Made by a program: the position numbers and the translations under genes. 29,398 bases of DNA from IMG/VR virus record IMGVR_UViG_3300044703_000139, positions 1 to 29,398 of that record. The stretch is one strand, 5' to 3'. Shown piece after piece: positions 1 to 6,442 of the stretch; position 1 is the stretch's first letter, and each line of letters begins with the position of its first letter. The stretch comes from a virus. Under the pieces are notes generated by a model. The model saw nothing but the letters and a program-made list of their open reading frames with translations, had not been told where the DNA came from and searched no databases.

Positions 1-216
1 ATGAGCAACGACGACACGACCGTCACCATCGACCTCGGACCGCTGAATGCCCAAGTCGACCAGTACGCCATCCGGCATGGCATGACCCGCGAGGAAGCAG
101 CATTCGCGCTGGTCAAGGCAGGTCTGAACGGCGGCATCCGCAACAGCATCTCCGGCAACGTCACCGGCACCGTCGTCCAGCACGGCGGCGACGTCCACGG
201 CAACATCGCGTTCTGA
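1..216 (+). CDS. Small RHH-like protein with C-terminal RHIM/amyloid-like motif
   Basis: A 71-aa protein. Residues 6-45 (acidic start, a short beta-like stretch VTIDLG, then two predicted helices with GMTREEAA between them) resemble a ribbon-helix-helix fold. The last 24 residues switch to a Gly/Val/Asn pattern, NVTGTVVQHGGDVHGNIAF. This resembles the short 'SG-x-V-x-G-x-V-V-Q-x-x-x-I-x-G' motif widespread in actinobacterial conflict proteins, proposed to be a RHIM-like amyloid signalling sequence (BASS3 class, from memory). The role is unknown; a DNA-binding or oligomerising adaptor is an inference. The ATG is the first base of the window, so the upstream signal cannot be seen and an earlier start is possible. 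The stop is at 214-216, close to the convergent membrane-protein gene. Confidence 0.7.
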   Translation: MSNDDTTVTIDLGPLNAQVDQYAIRHGMTREEAAFALVKAGLNGGIRNSISGNVTGTVVQHGGDVHGNIAF

Positions 217-229
217 CCCGATTTCTGAA

Positions 230-667
230 TCAGTCGGTCTTCGACCGTCGTTCCGCGGCCCGCGCGCGTTCCTCATCGGTGAGCGGCCGGGTCAGGTCGT
301 CCATGGCGGCCATGAGTTCCACACGCTGGGCGGGGTCGTCGTCGGCGAACCGCTTGTTGGGGTCGCCAGCGTCGAGCTTTTCGCGCCAGAACTGCACCAG
401 CAGCTCCTGCCCCTTCGCACGGCCGTACGCGTGTGCACCGGCTATGGACACGTAGATCAAGACAAAAGCGACGACGATCCACAGCAGCTGTACACCGAGC
501 ACGGATAACAGCCCCAAGACCACGCCGACCGGGAGACACGTCAGAGCCAGCGCCCATTTCGGGCGCTTCGCGGCGACCATCGCAGCTGCGTCGCTGTACC
601 CCTTGTTGATCTCGTGCCAGGCGTACCAGCCCGGAGCGCTTTGGTTCGCTGTGTCGTTGTCGACCAC
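230..667 (-). CDS. Small membrane protein with two transmembrane helices
   Basis: 145 aa. The N-terminal 35 residues are polar (WYAWHEINKGYSDAAA). Two hydrophobic segments follow at about residues 39-60 and 62-80, forming a helical hairpin in the cytoplasmic membrane. The rest is a charged cytoplasmic tail ending in an Arg/Glu-rich stretch. The GTG start is preceded by AGAGG six bases upstream. It is transcribed towards the first gene and away from the gene at 764. I do not recognise the family. Cargo membrane proteins of this size near the end of a phage genome are often exclusion or lysogenic-conversion proteins, but nothing here proves that. Confidence 0.7.
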   Translation of the reverse strand: MVDNDTANQSAPGWYAWHEINKGYSDAAAMVAAKRPKWALALTCLPVGVVLGLLSVLGVQLLWIVVAFVLIYVSIAGAHAYGRAKGQELLVQFWREKLDAGDPNKRFADDDPAQRVELMAAMDDLTRPLTDEERARAAERRSKTD

Positions 668-751
668 GTTGATCCTCTCTACCGGACGTCGAGTGCCTGG
701 CCGCCATTGTCGCAGCTCGTGTCGGCATCCTTACTGCGCCGTGACCCCCGC

Positions 752-757
752 TAGCCT
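752..757 (+). promoter_or_regulatory. Probable -10 of a leaderless promoter
   Basis: TAGCCT (TANNNT) lies exactly at -12 to -7 if transcription starts on the A of the ATG at 764. There is no Shine-Dalgarno before that ATG. This geometry is typical of actinobacterial leaderless mRNAs. No convincing -35 is present. Confidence 0.45.
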
Positions 758-763
758 CGCGGC

Positions 764-979
764 ATGAGTGGTGAAGGTGAAACCAGCTTCCGTTTGGCCC
801 AGAAGTACGCGCTGACCGCCGTCCAAAAACTCGAGGACGGCGCACCGGAGGAGGCCGACCTGTACGTCAGGCTCGCCGACGTACAGGCCCGGCTCGCCCA
901 GGCTGCCGCGGTTGTGCTGACCACGACCGGCGGCCAGGCCACCGGATACCGCATCCTGGCGGGCGGCATGGACCTATGA
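764..979 (+). CDS. Small hypothetical protein, leaderless-type
   Basis: 71 aa, predicted mostly helical: SFRLAQKYALTAVQKLEDGAPEEADLYVRLADVQARLAQAAAVVL, followed by a short flexible tail. The amphipathic helices (residues 8-55) suggest a helical hairpin or dimer. No membrane segment, Cys cluster or catalytic motif is visible. The ATG has no ribosome binding site but has a -10-like TAGCCT at the right distance for leaderless translation. A reading on the other strand in this stretch has no such signals. It lies 54 bases upstream of the acyltransferase and may be cotranscribed with it. Function unknown. Confidence 0.65.
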   Translation: MSGEGETSFRLAQKYALTAVQKLEDGAPEEADLYVRLADVQARLAQAAAVVLTTTGGQATGYRILAGGMDL

Positions 980-1033
980 CTAGCCGATACTCCGAGCTCG
1001 TCTCAGCCGCCGACGTTGGGGAAAGGCGCTGCC

Positions 1034-1912
1034 GTGCTTGAGCATGATGGCGCGGCCGCGCGGGAGTGGTGGCGGTGGGCGCGGATGGGAGCCGCGATCA
1101 CCGCGGACTCACCGGAAGCGGCACAGTTCGCTGGGCTGGGCGAGGGCTCTTACCTGGCGTTCCCGCAGGGCGTGCTGGAGAACCCCGGCCGGATCCGGAT
1201 CGGCGCGGGCTGCGTCGTCAACGAGCAGGTCACCCTGTCCGCCGACCTGCCGGGCGGCACCGGGACCGGCGATCCGCGGATCGTGCTCGGCGACCGGTGC
1301 GTCCTGGGCCGCGGTACCGAAATCCTCGCGCTGGGCCGGGTGGAACTGGGCGAGGACGTCTGGACCGCGTCTCGGGTCTTGATCGTGGATCACCACCATC
1401 GCCACGATCAGCCCGACGTCGCGGTGGGCCTGCAGATTCCGCTGCGGAAGAGCACGGTCACCATCGGGCGGGGCAGCGTGATCAGCACCGGCGCCACCAT
1501 CCTCGCCGGAGCCTGGATTGGGGCGTACTGCATGGTGGCTGCGGGTGCCGTCGTGCGCCCCGGGCACTACCCGAACAACAGCCTGATCGCCGGGAACCCC
1601 GCAGCCATCAAACCCTTCGGCTCCCTGCCCGTCGCGCCCGACCGCGAGCAGACCCCGCTCGACATCCCGAACATGCTGCCGCGCGAGCACCCAGACCCGA
1701 ACGTCCAGACCCGCATCAAGCGCTACCTCGAGGCGCACTCCCTCGCCGCACGAACCCCCTCCCCGGAGACCTATCGGGAGGTGGCCGATCAGGCAATGCA
1801 GTTGCAGGCCGCGCTCGGTCGGGACGACCCCGGCAATGGCGAGCTGAGTCTTGCCCTGTTCGACCGGGCGTACGAGTTCGGTCGGCAAGCATCGCTGTTT
1901 CCCCGGCCTTGA
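1034..1912 (+). CDS. Left-handed beta-helix (hexapeptide repeat) acyltransferase
   Basis: 292 aa from a GTG preceded by GGGGAAAGG seven bases upstream; a TTG at 1016 is possible but lies before that site. Residues about 50-200 hold hexapeptide repeats ([IV]-G-x-x-x-x): IRIGAGCVV, RIVLGDRCVLGRG, RVELGED, TVTIGRGSVISTGATILAG, IGAYCMVAAGAVV, closing with NSLIAGNPAAIKPF, the family hallmark. DHHHRH near residue 120 supplies candidate catalytic histidines. The family forms trimers that transfer acetyl or other acyl groups from CoA to sugars or antibiotics. A roughly 90-aa helical C-terminal extension is unusual for the family. In a phage it would be a candidate cell-surface-modifying conversion gene; the substrate cannot be read from sequence. 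Confidence 0.85.
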   Translation: MLEHDGAAAREWWRWARMGAAITADSPEAAQFAGLGEGSYLAFPQGVLENPGRIRIGAGCVVNEQVTLSADLPGGTGTGDPRIVLGDRCVLGRGTEILALGRVELGEDVWTASRVLIVDHHHRHDQPDVAVGLQIPLRKSTVTIGRGSVISTGATILAGAWIGAYCMVAAGAVVRPGHYPNNSLIAGNPAAIKPFGSLPVAPDREQTPLDIPNMLPREHPDPNVQTRIKRYLEAHSLAARTPSPETYREVADQAMQLQAALGRDDPGNGELSLALFDRAYEFGRQASLFPRP

Positions 1913-1916
1913 GCGG

Positions 1917-2345
1917 TCAGGGGTTCGGGTTCGGGTTCGGCCAGGGAACGTCGTACTTGTGCTTCAGGAACGACTTCCGGGCGAACTCCGGGCTGAGGTA
2001 GCCGCCGGTGGCGGCAGCGCCGCAGGCGCATGTCCAGGTCGAGAAGCCGGTGGCCGGGTTCTCGGTGATGACGTCGGGGTCGTAGTCGTCGCTGTGCGCG
2101 GCGGCGCGCGAGGCGAGGTCCGGTGGCCGCGCCGTCGTCGGCCGGCGTACGGGCCGGATCGCCGGGCGACGGGCCCGCAGTCGGGCGGGCAGCTGCACAG
2201 CCATCGCGACGGTCGAGACGAGGGCGAGCAGGAAGCCCGCGGCAGCAACCGGCGGCACGGCCACGCCGAGGAACAGCAGGGCGAGGCCCGCGCCGACACC
2301 GCAGTTGACGACGACCTGGGCGCGCGTGAGGCGGGCAGCGGGCAC
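1917..2345 (-). CDS. Membrane-anchored protein with CxC-containing C-terminus
   Basis: 142 aa. After a short basic N-terminus, residues 12-55 are hydrophobic and could form two transmembrane helices (GVGAGLALLFLGVAVPPVAA and GFLLALVSTVAMAVQL). A long Arg/Pro-rich linker follows, then a compact domain (TGFSTWTCACGAAATGGYLS, FARKSFLKHKYDVPWP). The CAC pair could bind metal only with other ligands. The protein ends in a PNPNPNP tail, encoded by a short GGTTCG repeat on the plus strand. The GTG start has GGAG five bases upstream. It is the last gene of the leftward operon and runs convergently into the acyltransferase with four bases between. Function unknown. Confidence 0.7.
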   Translation of the reverse strand: MPAARLTRAQVVVNCGVGAGLALLFLGVAVPPVAAAGFLLALVSTVAMAVQLPARLRARRPAIRPVRRPTTARPPDLASRAAAHSDDYDPDVITENPATGFSTWTCACGAAATGGYLSPEFARKSFLKHKYDVPWPNPNPNP

Positions 2346-2354
2346 GATCGTCTC

Positions 2355-2663
2355 CTACTCGGTGGCCAGGTCGGCGATGTTGTGCACGACCAGGTAGTTC
2401 GTCAGGTCGAGGACGCGGCGCATCCAGCGGCGCGGCTTGTCGAAGGTGGTGGTCCGCTCGTCGGCGGCGGTTACGAGAATGCGCAGCCTCGTGCCGTGCT
2501 CCTCGACGGTGATCCGGCCGCCGCGGATCGGCAGGCCGCCGATGGTCCACGCCGCGCGGTTGACGGGCAGACCGCACGCACGGGCCTTGACCGCCATGCT
2601 GAACGGCATCTTCTCGTCGACGACGTCGTCCTCGGCTGCACTGAACAGCCAGATGTCTGCCAC
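2355..2663 (-). CDS. Hypothetical early-region protein
   Basis: 102 aa from a GTG with AAGGAG nine bases upstream; a longer reading to 2771 is rejected because its added residues look out of frame. The protein (ADIWLFSAAEDDVVDEKMPFSMAVKARACGLPV...) appears mixed alpha/beta. Its middle (AAWTIGGLPIRGGRITVEEHGTRLRILVTAADERTTTF) looks like a small beta-sheet. No motif is recognised. It is the second-last gene of the leftward operon, nine bases from the next start. Function unknown. Confidence 0.65.
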   Translation of the reverse strand: MADIWLFSAAEDDVVDEKMPFSMAVKARACGLPVNRAAWTIGGLPIRGGRITVEEHGTRLRILVTAADERTTTFDKPRRWMRRVLDLTNYLVVHNIADLATE

Positions 2664-2677
2664 GGTGGAGCACTCCT

Positions 2678-2869
2678 TCACTGGTTGGCTACCCGGCGGG
2701 CGAGCATCCGCGTCTTGCGTTGGGCATTGGTCGGTTCGGTGAACGTGTGCAGGCCGGGACCGGGCGTCCACCGCGTGGCGTGCTGCTGCTGGTCGATGCC
2801 GCAGAAACGGCAGCCGTTCGGCGAGGACAGCGGCCGGAACCGATCGAAAACGGGCCTGAGATCGGCCAT
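2678..2869 (-). CDS. Small basic protein with one CxxC pair
   Basis: 63 aa. It begins ADLRPVFDRFRPLSSPNGCRFCGIDQQQHATRW; the CRFC pair with a nearby His could be half of a zinc knuckle. The C-terminus (NAQRKTRMLARRVANQ) is strongly basic and may contact nucleic acid. The ATG is preceded by GGAG ten bases upstream. A 95-aa reading from 2965 adds an Arg/Ser-rich stretch that overlaps the upstream gene and is unlikely. Small Cys-containing proteins of this kind are common in actinophage early operons. The precise role is unknown. Confidence 0.6.
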   Translation of the reverse strand: MADLRPVFDRFRPLSSPNGCRFCGIDQQQHATRWTPGPGLHTFTEPTNAQRKTRMLARRVANQ

Positions 2870-2885
2870 GGCGGACGAACTCCGA

Positions 2886-3200
2886 TCAGCTGATTTGGGG
2901 GATGACCGGGGCGACGTGCGTTGTGCAGCGGCAGCTGACGACCCCGCATCGGCCGGGGGTGTCACGCAGCACCTGCTCGTACTCGTGGTCGCACTCGCAC
3001 AGCAGCACCGTCTCTCCGATCGCGGTGACGCTCATGCAGCTCACGCGGCGGATGAGGTACGACTGGTAGTGACGATCCGCCAGCGTGAGCCGCCCGCCCT
3101 CGCCCTGGTCGAGAACGATCTTCTCGCCGTGCTCGGCGGCGTGCGAGCCGTGGTAGTCGACGACCTCGCCCCGCTCGAACACGTACCGGGTGCTCGTCAT
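2886..3200 (-). CDS. Hypothetical Cys-rich protein
   Basis: 104 aa. The ATG overlaps the stop of the 38-aa upstream gene (ATGA), implying translational coupling and fixing the start. The first 50 residues (TRYVFERGEVVDYHGSHAAE, IVLDQGEGGRLTLADRHYQS) look like a small beta-barrel. The second half carries five Cys (SCMSV, LLCECDHEYE, GRCGVVSCRCTTH) plus His, a plausible zinc site. It lies in the leftward early operon among other small Cys/His-rich genes. No function can be assigned. Confidence 0.65.
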   Translation of the reverse strand: MTSTRYVFERGEVVDYHGSHAAEHGEKIVLDQGEGGRLTLADRHYQSYLIRRVSCMSVTAIGETVLLCECDHEYEQVLRDTPGRCGVVSCRCTTHVAPVIPQIS

Positions 3201-3313
3201 CTCTGCTTCCGCCACGCCTTGAGCTTGCGGGCGACCCGCACGGCGAGCGCGCGCTTGCGGCGGGAGTCGTTGGCCTCGTTCTTCTTCACGGCGCTCTTGC
3301 CGCTGGTCGTCAT
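3197..3313 (-). CDS. 38-aa basic protein
   Basis: A very short gene: MTTSGKSAVKKNEANDSR followed by RKRALAVRVARKLKAWRKQR. The C-terminal 20 residues form a cationic amphipathic helix. The ATG has AGGAAGGGA about seven bases upstream, the same Shine-Dalgarno type as the neighbours. The TGA overlaps the next gene's ATG (ATGA). These two signals support a real gene despite its size. A small nucleic-acid-binding or host-interacting peptide is an inference. Confidence 0.6.
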   Translation of the reverse strand: MTTSGKSAVKKNEANDSRRKRALAVRVARKLKAWRKQR

Positions 3314-3343
3314 CAGGGGTCCCTTCCTGGGAGTCGTGGGAGG

Positions 3344-3823
3344 TCAGGCACTCAGCCGCTCGGCGATCATCGTCACGAAGTCCTCGGACGCGAACGCCCG
3401 GTCCGTTGCCTCCCGGGCGTTCGCGGCGATGACCTCGGCGTAGACGGTGTGCTCGTCCTCCACCCATACCGCGTTCCCGACGCGCGGCAGGCCGGCCAGG
3501 TCGACGGCGAACGGCGCGATGCCGCCCTCGATCCCCCCGCCCGCGCCGAGCTTCGCGGTCACGGTGAAGGGCCGCGGACCGGTCGGCTCCACCGGCGCGG
3601 GCGGCTCCGGTGCGACGCCGTCCACGTGCAGGTCGTCGAGCTCATCGAGGCTGACGGTGAACTCGCTGCCCGAGTACTCCTTGCAGAACAGGGAGCCGTC
3701 GTCCTCGATCTCGAAGACCTGGGAGTTCCACTCGCGGCCGTCGAAGGTCAGGTAGGCAACCCCCCGGCCGTACTGTGCGATGTCCTTGCGGATCTGCGCG
3801 ATCTGCGCGTCGAACCTGCCCAT
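3344..3823 (-). CDS. Hypothetical early-region protein
   Basis: 159 aa from the second ATG (MGRFDAQIAQIRKDIAQYG), which has GGGAG eight bases upstream. The ATG six bases earlier sits too close to that site. The N-terminal 20 residues form a helix, then come beta-like segments (VAYLTFDGREWNSQVFEI, SLFCKEYSGSEFTVSLDEL). A Pro-rich linker at about 72-85 separates a C-terminal domain (PFTVTAKLGAGGGIEGG ... EVIAANAREATDRAFASEDF). The two-domain layout is clear but the family is not recognised. It sits between two other single-gene units of the leftward operon. Confidence 0.7.
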   Translation of the reverse strand: MGRFDAQIAQIRKDIAQYGRGVAYLTFDGREWNSQVFEIEDDGSLFCKEYSGSEFTVSLDELDDLHVDGVAPEPPAPVEPTGPRPFTVTAKLGAGGGIEGGIAPFAVDLAGLPRVGNAVWVEDEHTVYAEVIAANAREATDRAFASEDFVTMIAERLSA

Positions 3824-3858
3824 GTTCATTGCTCCCGTCGTCCTCGGCTCTGTCCGGC

Positions 3859-4200
3859 TCAGACCGCGGCCGGGGTGAGGTTGTGCGCCCGCTTGTACAG
3901 CCCCGCTGCCATGTGGAGCGGCTTGCGCAGTGCCTCGATCGCCGCCACCGCCGTTTCGTAGTCGCGGCCGGTGGAGCAGCTCATGATCTTCGATGGCGTC
4001 TCGCCGCCCAGCACCTTCTGCAGGTCGGAGATGATCTGGCTCGCGCGCAGCTTGATGGTCTCGTAGTGGCGGTCGAACTCGCTTGCCATCTCGTACAGCG
4101 CGTAGTCGACGGGGTTTTCGATGTCGAGGTCCTTGTAGGTCATTTCGATGCCGACGACTTCGGACATCAGCTTGTTGATCCGGGTCAGCTGCTCGTTCAT
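3859..4200 (-). CDS. Helical hypothetical protein
   Basis: 113 aa, almost entirely predicted helical: NEQLTRINKLMSEVVGIEMTY, YALYEMASEFDRHYETIKLR, ASQIISDLQKVLGG, YETAVAAIEALRKPLHMAAGL. The heptad-like spacing suggests a helical bundle or short coiled coil that oligomerises. The ATG has AAAGG seven bases upstream. No Cys cluster or membrane segment is present. It lies between the 57-aa gene and the 159-aa gene in the leftward operon. Function unknown. Confidence 0.7.
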   Translation of the reverse strand: MNEQLTRINKLMSEVVGIEMTYKDLDIENPVDYALYEMASEFDRHYETIKLRASQIISDLQKVLGGETPSKIMSCSTGRDYETAVAAIEALRKPLHMAAGLYKRAHNLTPAAV

Positions 4201-4245
4201 TTCTGTGCCTTTCTGGTTTCGCTTGCGCGGGGTTAGGAATGTGGT

Positions 4246-4419
4246 TCAGCGGGCGAAGTCGAGCGTGGCCTTGTAGGTGGCCGTTGCCTCGGTGACCGAC
4301 TTGGGTGCGCTGGAGTTGGTGGCGGACACGGTGATCTCGGTGCCGTTCGCGGTCACGTCGGTGATGGTGGTGATGTACTGGGAGAAGATGAAGCCGATGC
4401 GAACGGTGGTGATCTGCAT
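4246..4419 (-). CDS. 57-aa hypothetical protein
   Basis: A short gene starting MQITTVRIGFIFSQYITTIT and ending TATYKATLDFAR. The ATG has AGGAGCAGGAA directly upstream and follows an AT-rich promoter-like region. The protein is all beta-like (alternating Thr/Val/Ile: VTANGTEITVSATNSSAP), a possible small beta-sandwich. As the first gene after the 4.46-kb promoter candidate, it may be well expressed. No function is recognised. Confidence 0.65.
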   Translation of the reverse strand: MQITTVRIGFIFSQYITTITDVTANGTEITVSATNSSAPKSVTEATATYKATLDFAR

Positions 4420-4458
4420 TTCCTGCTCCTTTGTTTTTGCTTTCTTTCTGATACCTAT

Positions 4459-4487
4459 ATCTTAATGGAAAAGGACGCTATTATCCA
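4459..4487 (-). promoter_or_regulatory. Candidate leftward promoter in AT-rich gap
   Basis: On the minus strand TAAGAT (4464-4459) is a good -10. A TGGATA/GGATAA hexamer lies 16-17 bases upstream as a weak -35. TAAGAT is also the -10 of the stronger candidate at 6361-6389. The start site would be near 4452, about 33 bases before the ATG at 4419. The gap 4420-4514 is conspicuously AT-rich. Confidence 0.45.
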
Positions 4488-4514
4488 CATTTAAATGGTC
4501 GCACAGCTATTTGT

Positions 4515-4865
4515 TTATGTGGTACCCGTCCCAGTGTTTTTGCTGGTCGGCATGGACTTTCCGCCGCCGTGCAGGATGCGGTCGGCCGCTGTGAAGTCGG
4601 CGCCGCCGTTGATGCCGACGGTGGACTGTTTCACCAGCGCGTCTTCGGCTTCCAGGTATGCGGCGTCGCTGTCCTGCTCGGCGGTGTCGGCCAGGTACGA
4701 GCGGGCCTGGGCCGGGCCCTTGCCGGGTAGGTGGGTGTGCGCGAGCACGGCGGCCAGGTCGAGGACCACGTTGCGATCGAGGCCCAGCGCGCGCAGGCCC
4801 TCGGTGGTCTCGACGATGCGCGTGAGGATCAGCCCTGCGGGGCTGAACGACTGGCGGGACGTCAT
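4515..4865 (-). CDS. Hypothetical helical protein with Thr/Gly tail
   Basis: 116 aa. Residues 5-85 appear helical (SFSPAGLILTRIVETTEGLR, NVVLDLAAVLAHTHLPGKG, AQARSYLADTAEQDSDAAYL). The end is low-complexity (GGGKSMPTSKNTGTGTT). The ATG has GGAG nine bases upstream. Its final codons lie inside an AT-rich element whose sequence partly matches boxes at 6.4 and 11.3 kb. It follows the methyltransferase-like gene after 37 bases and is probably cotranscribed with it. Family not recognised. Confidence 0.7.
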   Translation of the reverse strand: MTSRQSFSPAGLILTRIVETTEGLRALGLDRNVVLDLAAVLAHTHLPGKGPAQARSYLADTAEQDSDAAYLEAEDALVKQSTVGINGGADFTAADRILHGGGKSMPTSKNTGTGTT

Positions 4866-4902
4866 GGGGTCAGTCTCCTAGTTGAGTGAGGGAATTGCCT
4901 GG

Positions 4903-6009
4903 TCAGGACTCCACGACGAGGTCGACGAGGTCCCAGAACCCGGCGGCGAGCACGTCCTTCTGCTCGGCGTCGAGGTCGATCAGCGGCACCGGCGTGACGA
5001 CGTGCGCCGCGGGCTTCGGGGCGGGCTCGGGGTCCGGCGCGGTCTCGCCGACCGGCTCCGGCTCCGGCTCGGATGCCGGCGGCGGTTCGTTGGGGGGCTG
5101 TTCCTGTGGCTCGGGCTCGGCGTCCGACGTCATCTCGTCCTGTGGCTCGGCAGGGTCGGACAGGAGCCTGAACGCCTTGAGCATGGCGGCGTCGCGGCGC
5201 AGCTGCCGGACTAGTTCGACGGTCTCGCGGCGCTCGCCGATCGCCCGGTCCCACCAGTCGTTGCGCAGGCTGTCGCCGACGCCGAGCAGCACGTTGGTGC
5301 CCAAGCCCCAGAGCACCACGTTGACGGCGCAGCAGGCGACGGCGACGTGGTCGATGTCGACGCCGACCCACAGGCACGTGGTCGGGTCGCCGCCGGTGGC
5401 GCGGACCGCTTCGGCCGCGGCCCGGAACGCGCCGCCCGTGCCGCACGTGGGCTCGTGGATCGATTCGCCTTCGCGCACGCCCAGGATGCGCGCCATCATC
5501 TCCAGCACCGGGCCCGGCGTGTAGTACTGCCCCCGGCCCTGCAACGCGCTCTTCGGGCGCAGGAGCGTCAGCACCACCCCGAGAAGATCGGTGTCGCACC
5601 GCCTGTTCGGGTCGCCGGTGAGGGAGAGCTGACCGGCCTGCAGCGCGGCGTTCGCCGCGTGCTTGGCGGCGTCGCGGGCCTGCTCGCTCATGCCGTCCTC
5701 GCGGATCCACGGCTCGGCCAGCGGCCAGATCCGGTTGATCAGGTCCGGGCGGCCGGTCATGAACCATCGCCACTGGTGGCGCATGAAGTCGGCGAACTCG
5801 GCCGGGGTGAGCTTGATCAGCGCGACGGCGACCTCGTCGCGCAGCTGGTAGGGAGGCTCGACGAACGCGAGCGCGGCGACGACGCCGGCGGGGATCTCCA
5901 GGTAGCCCGAGCCGTGGTGGCCGTACCAGGCTTCGACCACTTTCTCCCCGATCAGCTGGGCGTGCTGAGTCGAATCGCTCAGAGCGGGCCGGATGCGAAT
6001 GGCGGCCAT
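4903..6009 (-). CDS. N6-adenine DNA methyltransferase-like protein lacking motif IV
   Basis: 368 aa. Residues 158-200 (GRGQYYTPGPVLEMMARIL, then HEPTCGTGGAF) match the HsdM/N6-Mtase signature: the YTP entry motif and SAM-binding motif I (PTCGTGG, 187-193). VGVDID (215-220) is the acidic residue after beta-2 and GDSL (245-248) fits motif III. The catalytic (N/D)PP(Y/F) that should follow is absent: the sequence reads RNDWWDRAIGERRETV. It therefore probably binds SAM or DNA without methylating, or is a variant. The N-terminal 130 residues are helical; residues 283-340 form a Pro/Glu-rich linker. The ATG at 6009 has AGGGAG six bases upstream and a perfect 12-bp hairpin just before it. It may shield phage DNA or act as a decoy against host restriction (inference). 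Confidence 0.75.
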   Translation of the reverse strand: MAAIRIRPALSDSTQHAQLIGEKVVEAWYGHHGSGYLEIPAGVVAALAFVEPPYQLRDEVAVALIKLTPAEFADFMRHQWRWFMTGRPDLINRIWPLAEPWIREDGMSEQARDAAKHAANAALQAGQLSLTGDPNRRCDTDLLGVVLTLLRPKSALQGRGQYYTPGPVLEMMARILGVREGESIHEPTCGTGGAFRAAAEAVRATGGDPTTCLWVGVDIDHVAVACCAVNVVLWGLGTNVLLGVGDSLRNDWWDRAIGERRETVELVRQLRRDAAMLKAFRLLSDPAEPQDEMTSDAEPEPQEQPPNEPPPASEPEPEPVGETAPDPEPAPKPAAHVVTPVPLIDLDAEQKDVLAAGFWDLVDLVVES

Positions 6010-6035
6010 GAATGCTTTCTCCCTGCTGAAATGAG

Positions 6036-6063
6036 CCTGGCCCCGCCGGAAGGCGGGGCCAGG
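6036..6063 (-). promoter_or_regulatory. Perfect 12-bp hairpin upstream of the methyltransferase-like gene
   Basis: CCTGGCCCCGCC (6036-6047) and its exact reverse complement (6052-6063) flank a four-base loop. It sits in the 85-base gap between 6095 and 6009, about 27 bases before the ATG. No T-run follows on either strand. It could be an actinobacterial terminator, an RNA processing site or a start-associated element. Confidence 0.75.
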
Positions 6064-6094
6064 AGGTTTGGAGGGTGATCGGCGGTGGCGGTCT

Positions 6095-6310
6095 CTACGG
6101 CTTGACCACGGCCAGGACGGGGATCTTGTGGAACTCATCCCCGAGCGTCTTGTTCAGCCCGAGCCGGGAACCGTTGTCCCACTTGATGTGCGCGGTGCCG
6201 AGGTCGTCGATGAAGCCGACGGTTCCCTGGTCGCCGGGCTTGAGCAGGGTGTCGGGGTCTTCGCAGCGATCCAGCTCGACTCGGTCACCGCGGGCGTATG
6301 TTTCGGACAT
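6095..6310 (-). CDS. DUF4314-like small protein
   Basis: 71 aa. The pattern GDRVELDRCEDPDTLLKPGDQGTV...IDDLGTAHIKWDNGSRLGL matches the DUF4314 family, a small SH3-like beta-barrel of unknown role that is frequent in phage and mobile-element genomes. The core GD-RVEL, P-GD-GTV and H(I/V)-W-NGS-L are all present. The start chosen is the ATG with GGAG four bases upstream; a longer reading to 6334 lacks a site. It is the first gene after the 6.37-kb promoter candidate. Family assignment is by recall of the motif. Confidence 0.8.
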   Translation of the reverse strand: MSETYARGDRVELDRCEDPDTLLKPGDQGTVGFIDDLGTAHIKWDNGSRLGLNKTLGDEFHKIPVLAVVKP

Positions 6311-6351
6311 AGCTCTCCTGCACCTCGAATTCACTGGGGGGCCTTTTTACT

Positions 6352-6363
6352 GATTAACTAATC
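6352..6363. promoter_or_regulatory. AT-rich palindrome, possible operator
   Basis: GATTAACTAATC pairs five bases on either side of a two-base centre. It overlaps the predicted -10 (6361-6366) and start site of the 6.37-kb leftward promoter, where a repressor would act. A role is inferred from position only. Confidence 0.35.
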
Positions 6364-6389
6364 TTATTTGACCGCATATCCATAAGCCA
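6361..6389 (-). promoter_or_regulatory. Candidate leftward promoter (TGGCTT-17-TAAGAT)
   Basis: On the minus strand TGGCTT (6389-6384) and TAAGAT (6366-6361) are 17 bases apart. The same arrangement recurs at 11296-11324 with TAGGAT. The predicted start is near 6354, about 45 bases upstream of the ATG at 6310. It lies in the AT-rich gap 6311-6434. Confidence 0.6.
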
Positions 6390-6442
6390 GTAATTGCGCT
6401 TCTATTGCACCTTTATTTTGTGATACCCGTCTATTTATTCGC
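6384..6442 (-). repeat. AT-rich upstream element, copy 1
   Basis: About 59 bp upstream of the promoter. Read on the minus strand, it shares blocks in the same order with 11319-11379: GCGAATAAA, GTATCACA, AAATAAA, AGCGC, AATT and CTGGCTT. Here it lies at and beyond the stop of the 198-aa gene. Conservation across coding and noncoding settings points to a DNA-level role. Confidence 0.6.

Noticed and set aside
1918-1942. Telomere-like GGTTCG direct repeat
   Set aside because: It is the antisense of the PNPNPNP tail codons of the membrane protein ending at 1917; a simple coding repeat.
6036-6063. Classical rho-independent terminator
   Set aside because: The stem is excellent but no T-run follows on either strand, so it is recorded as a hairpin of uncertain role.
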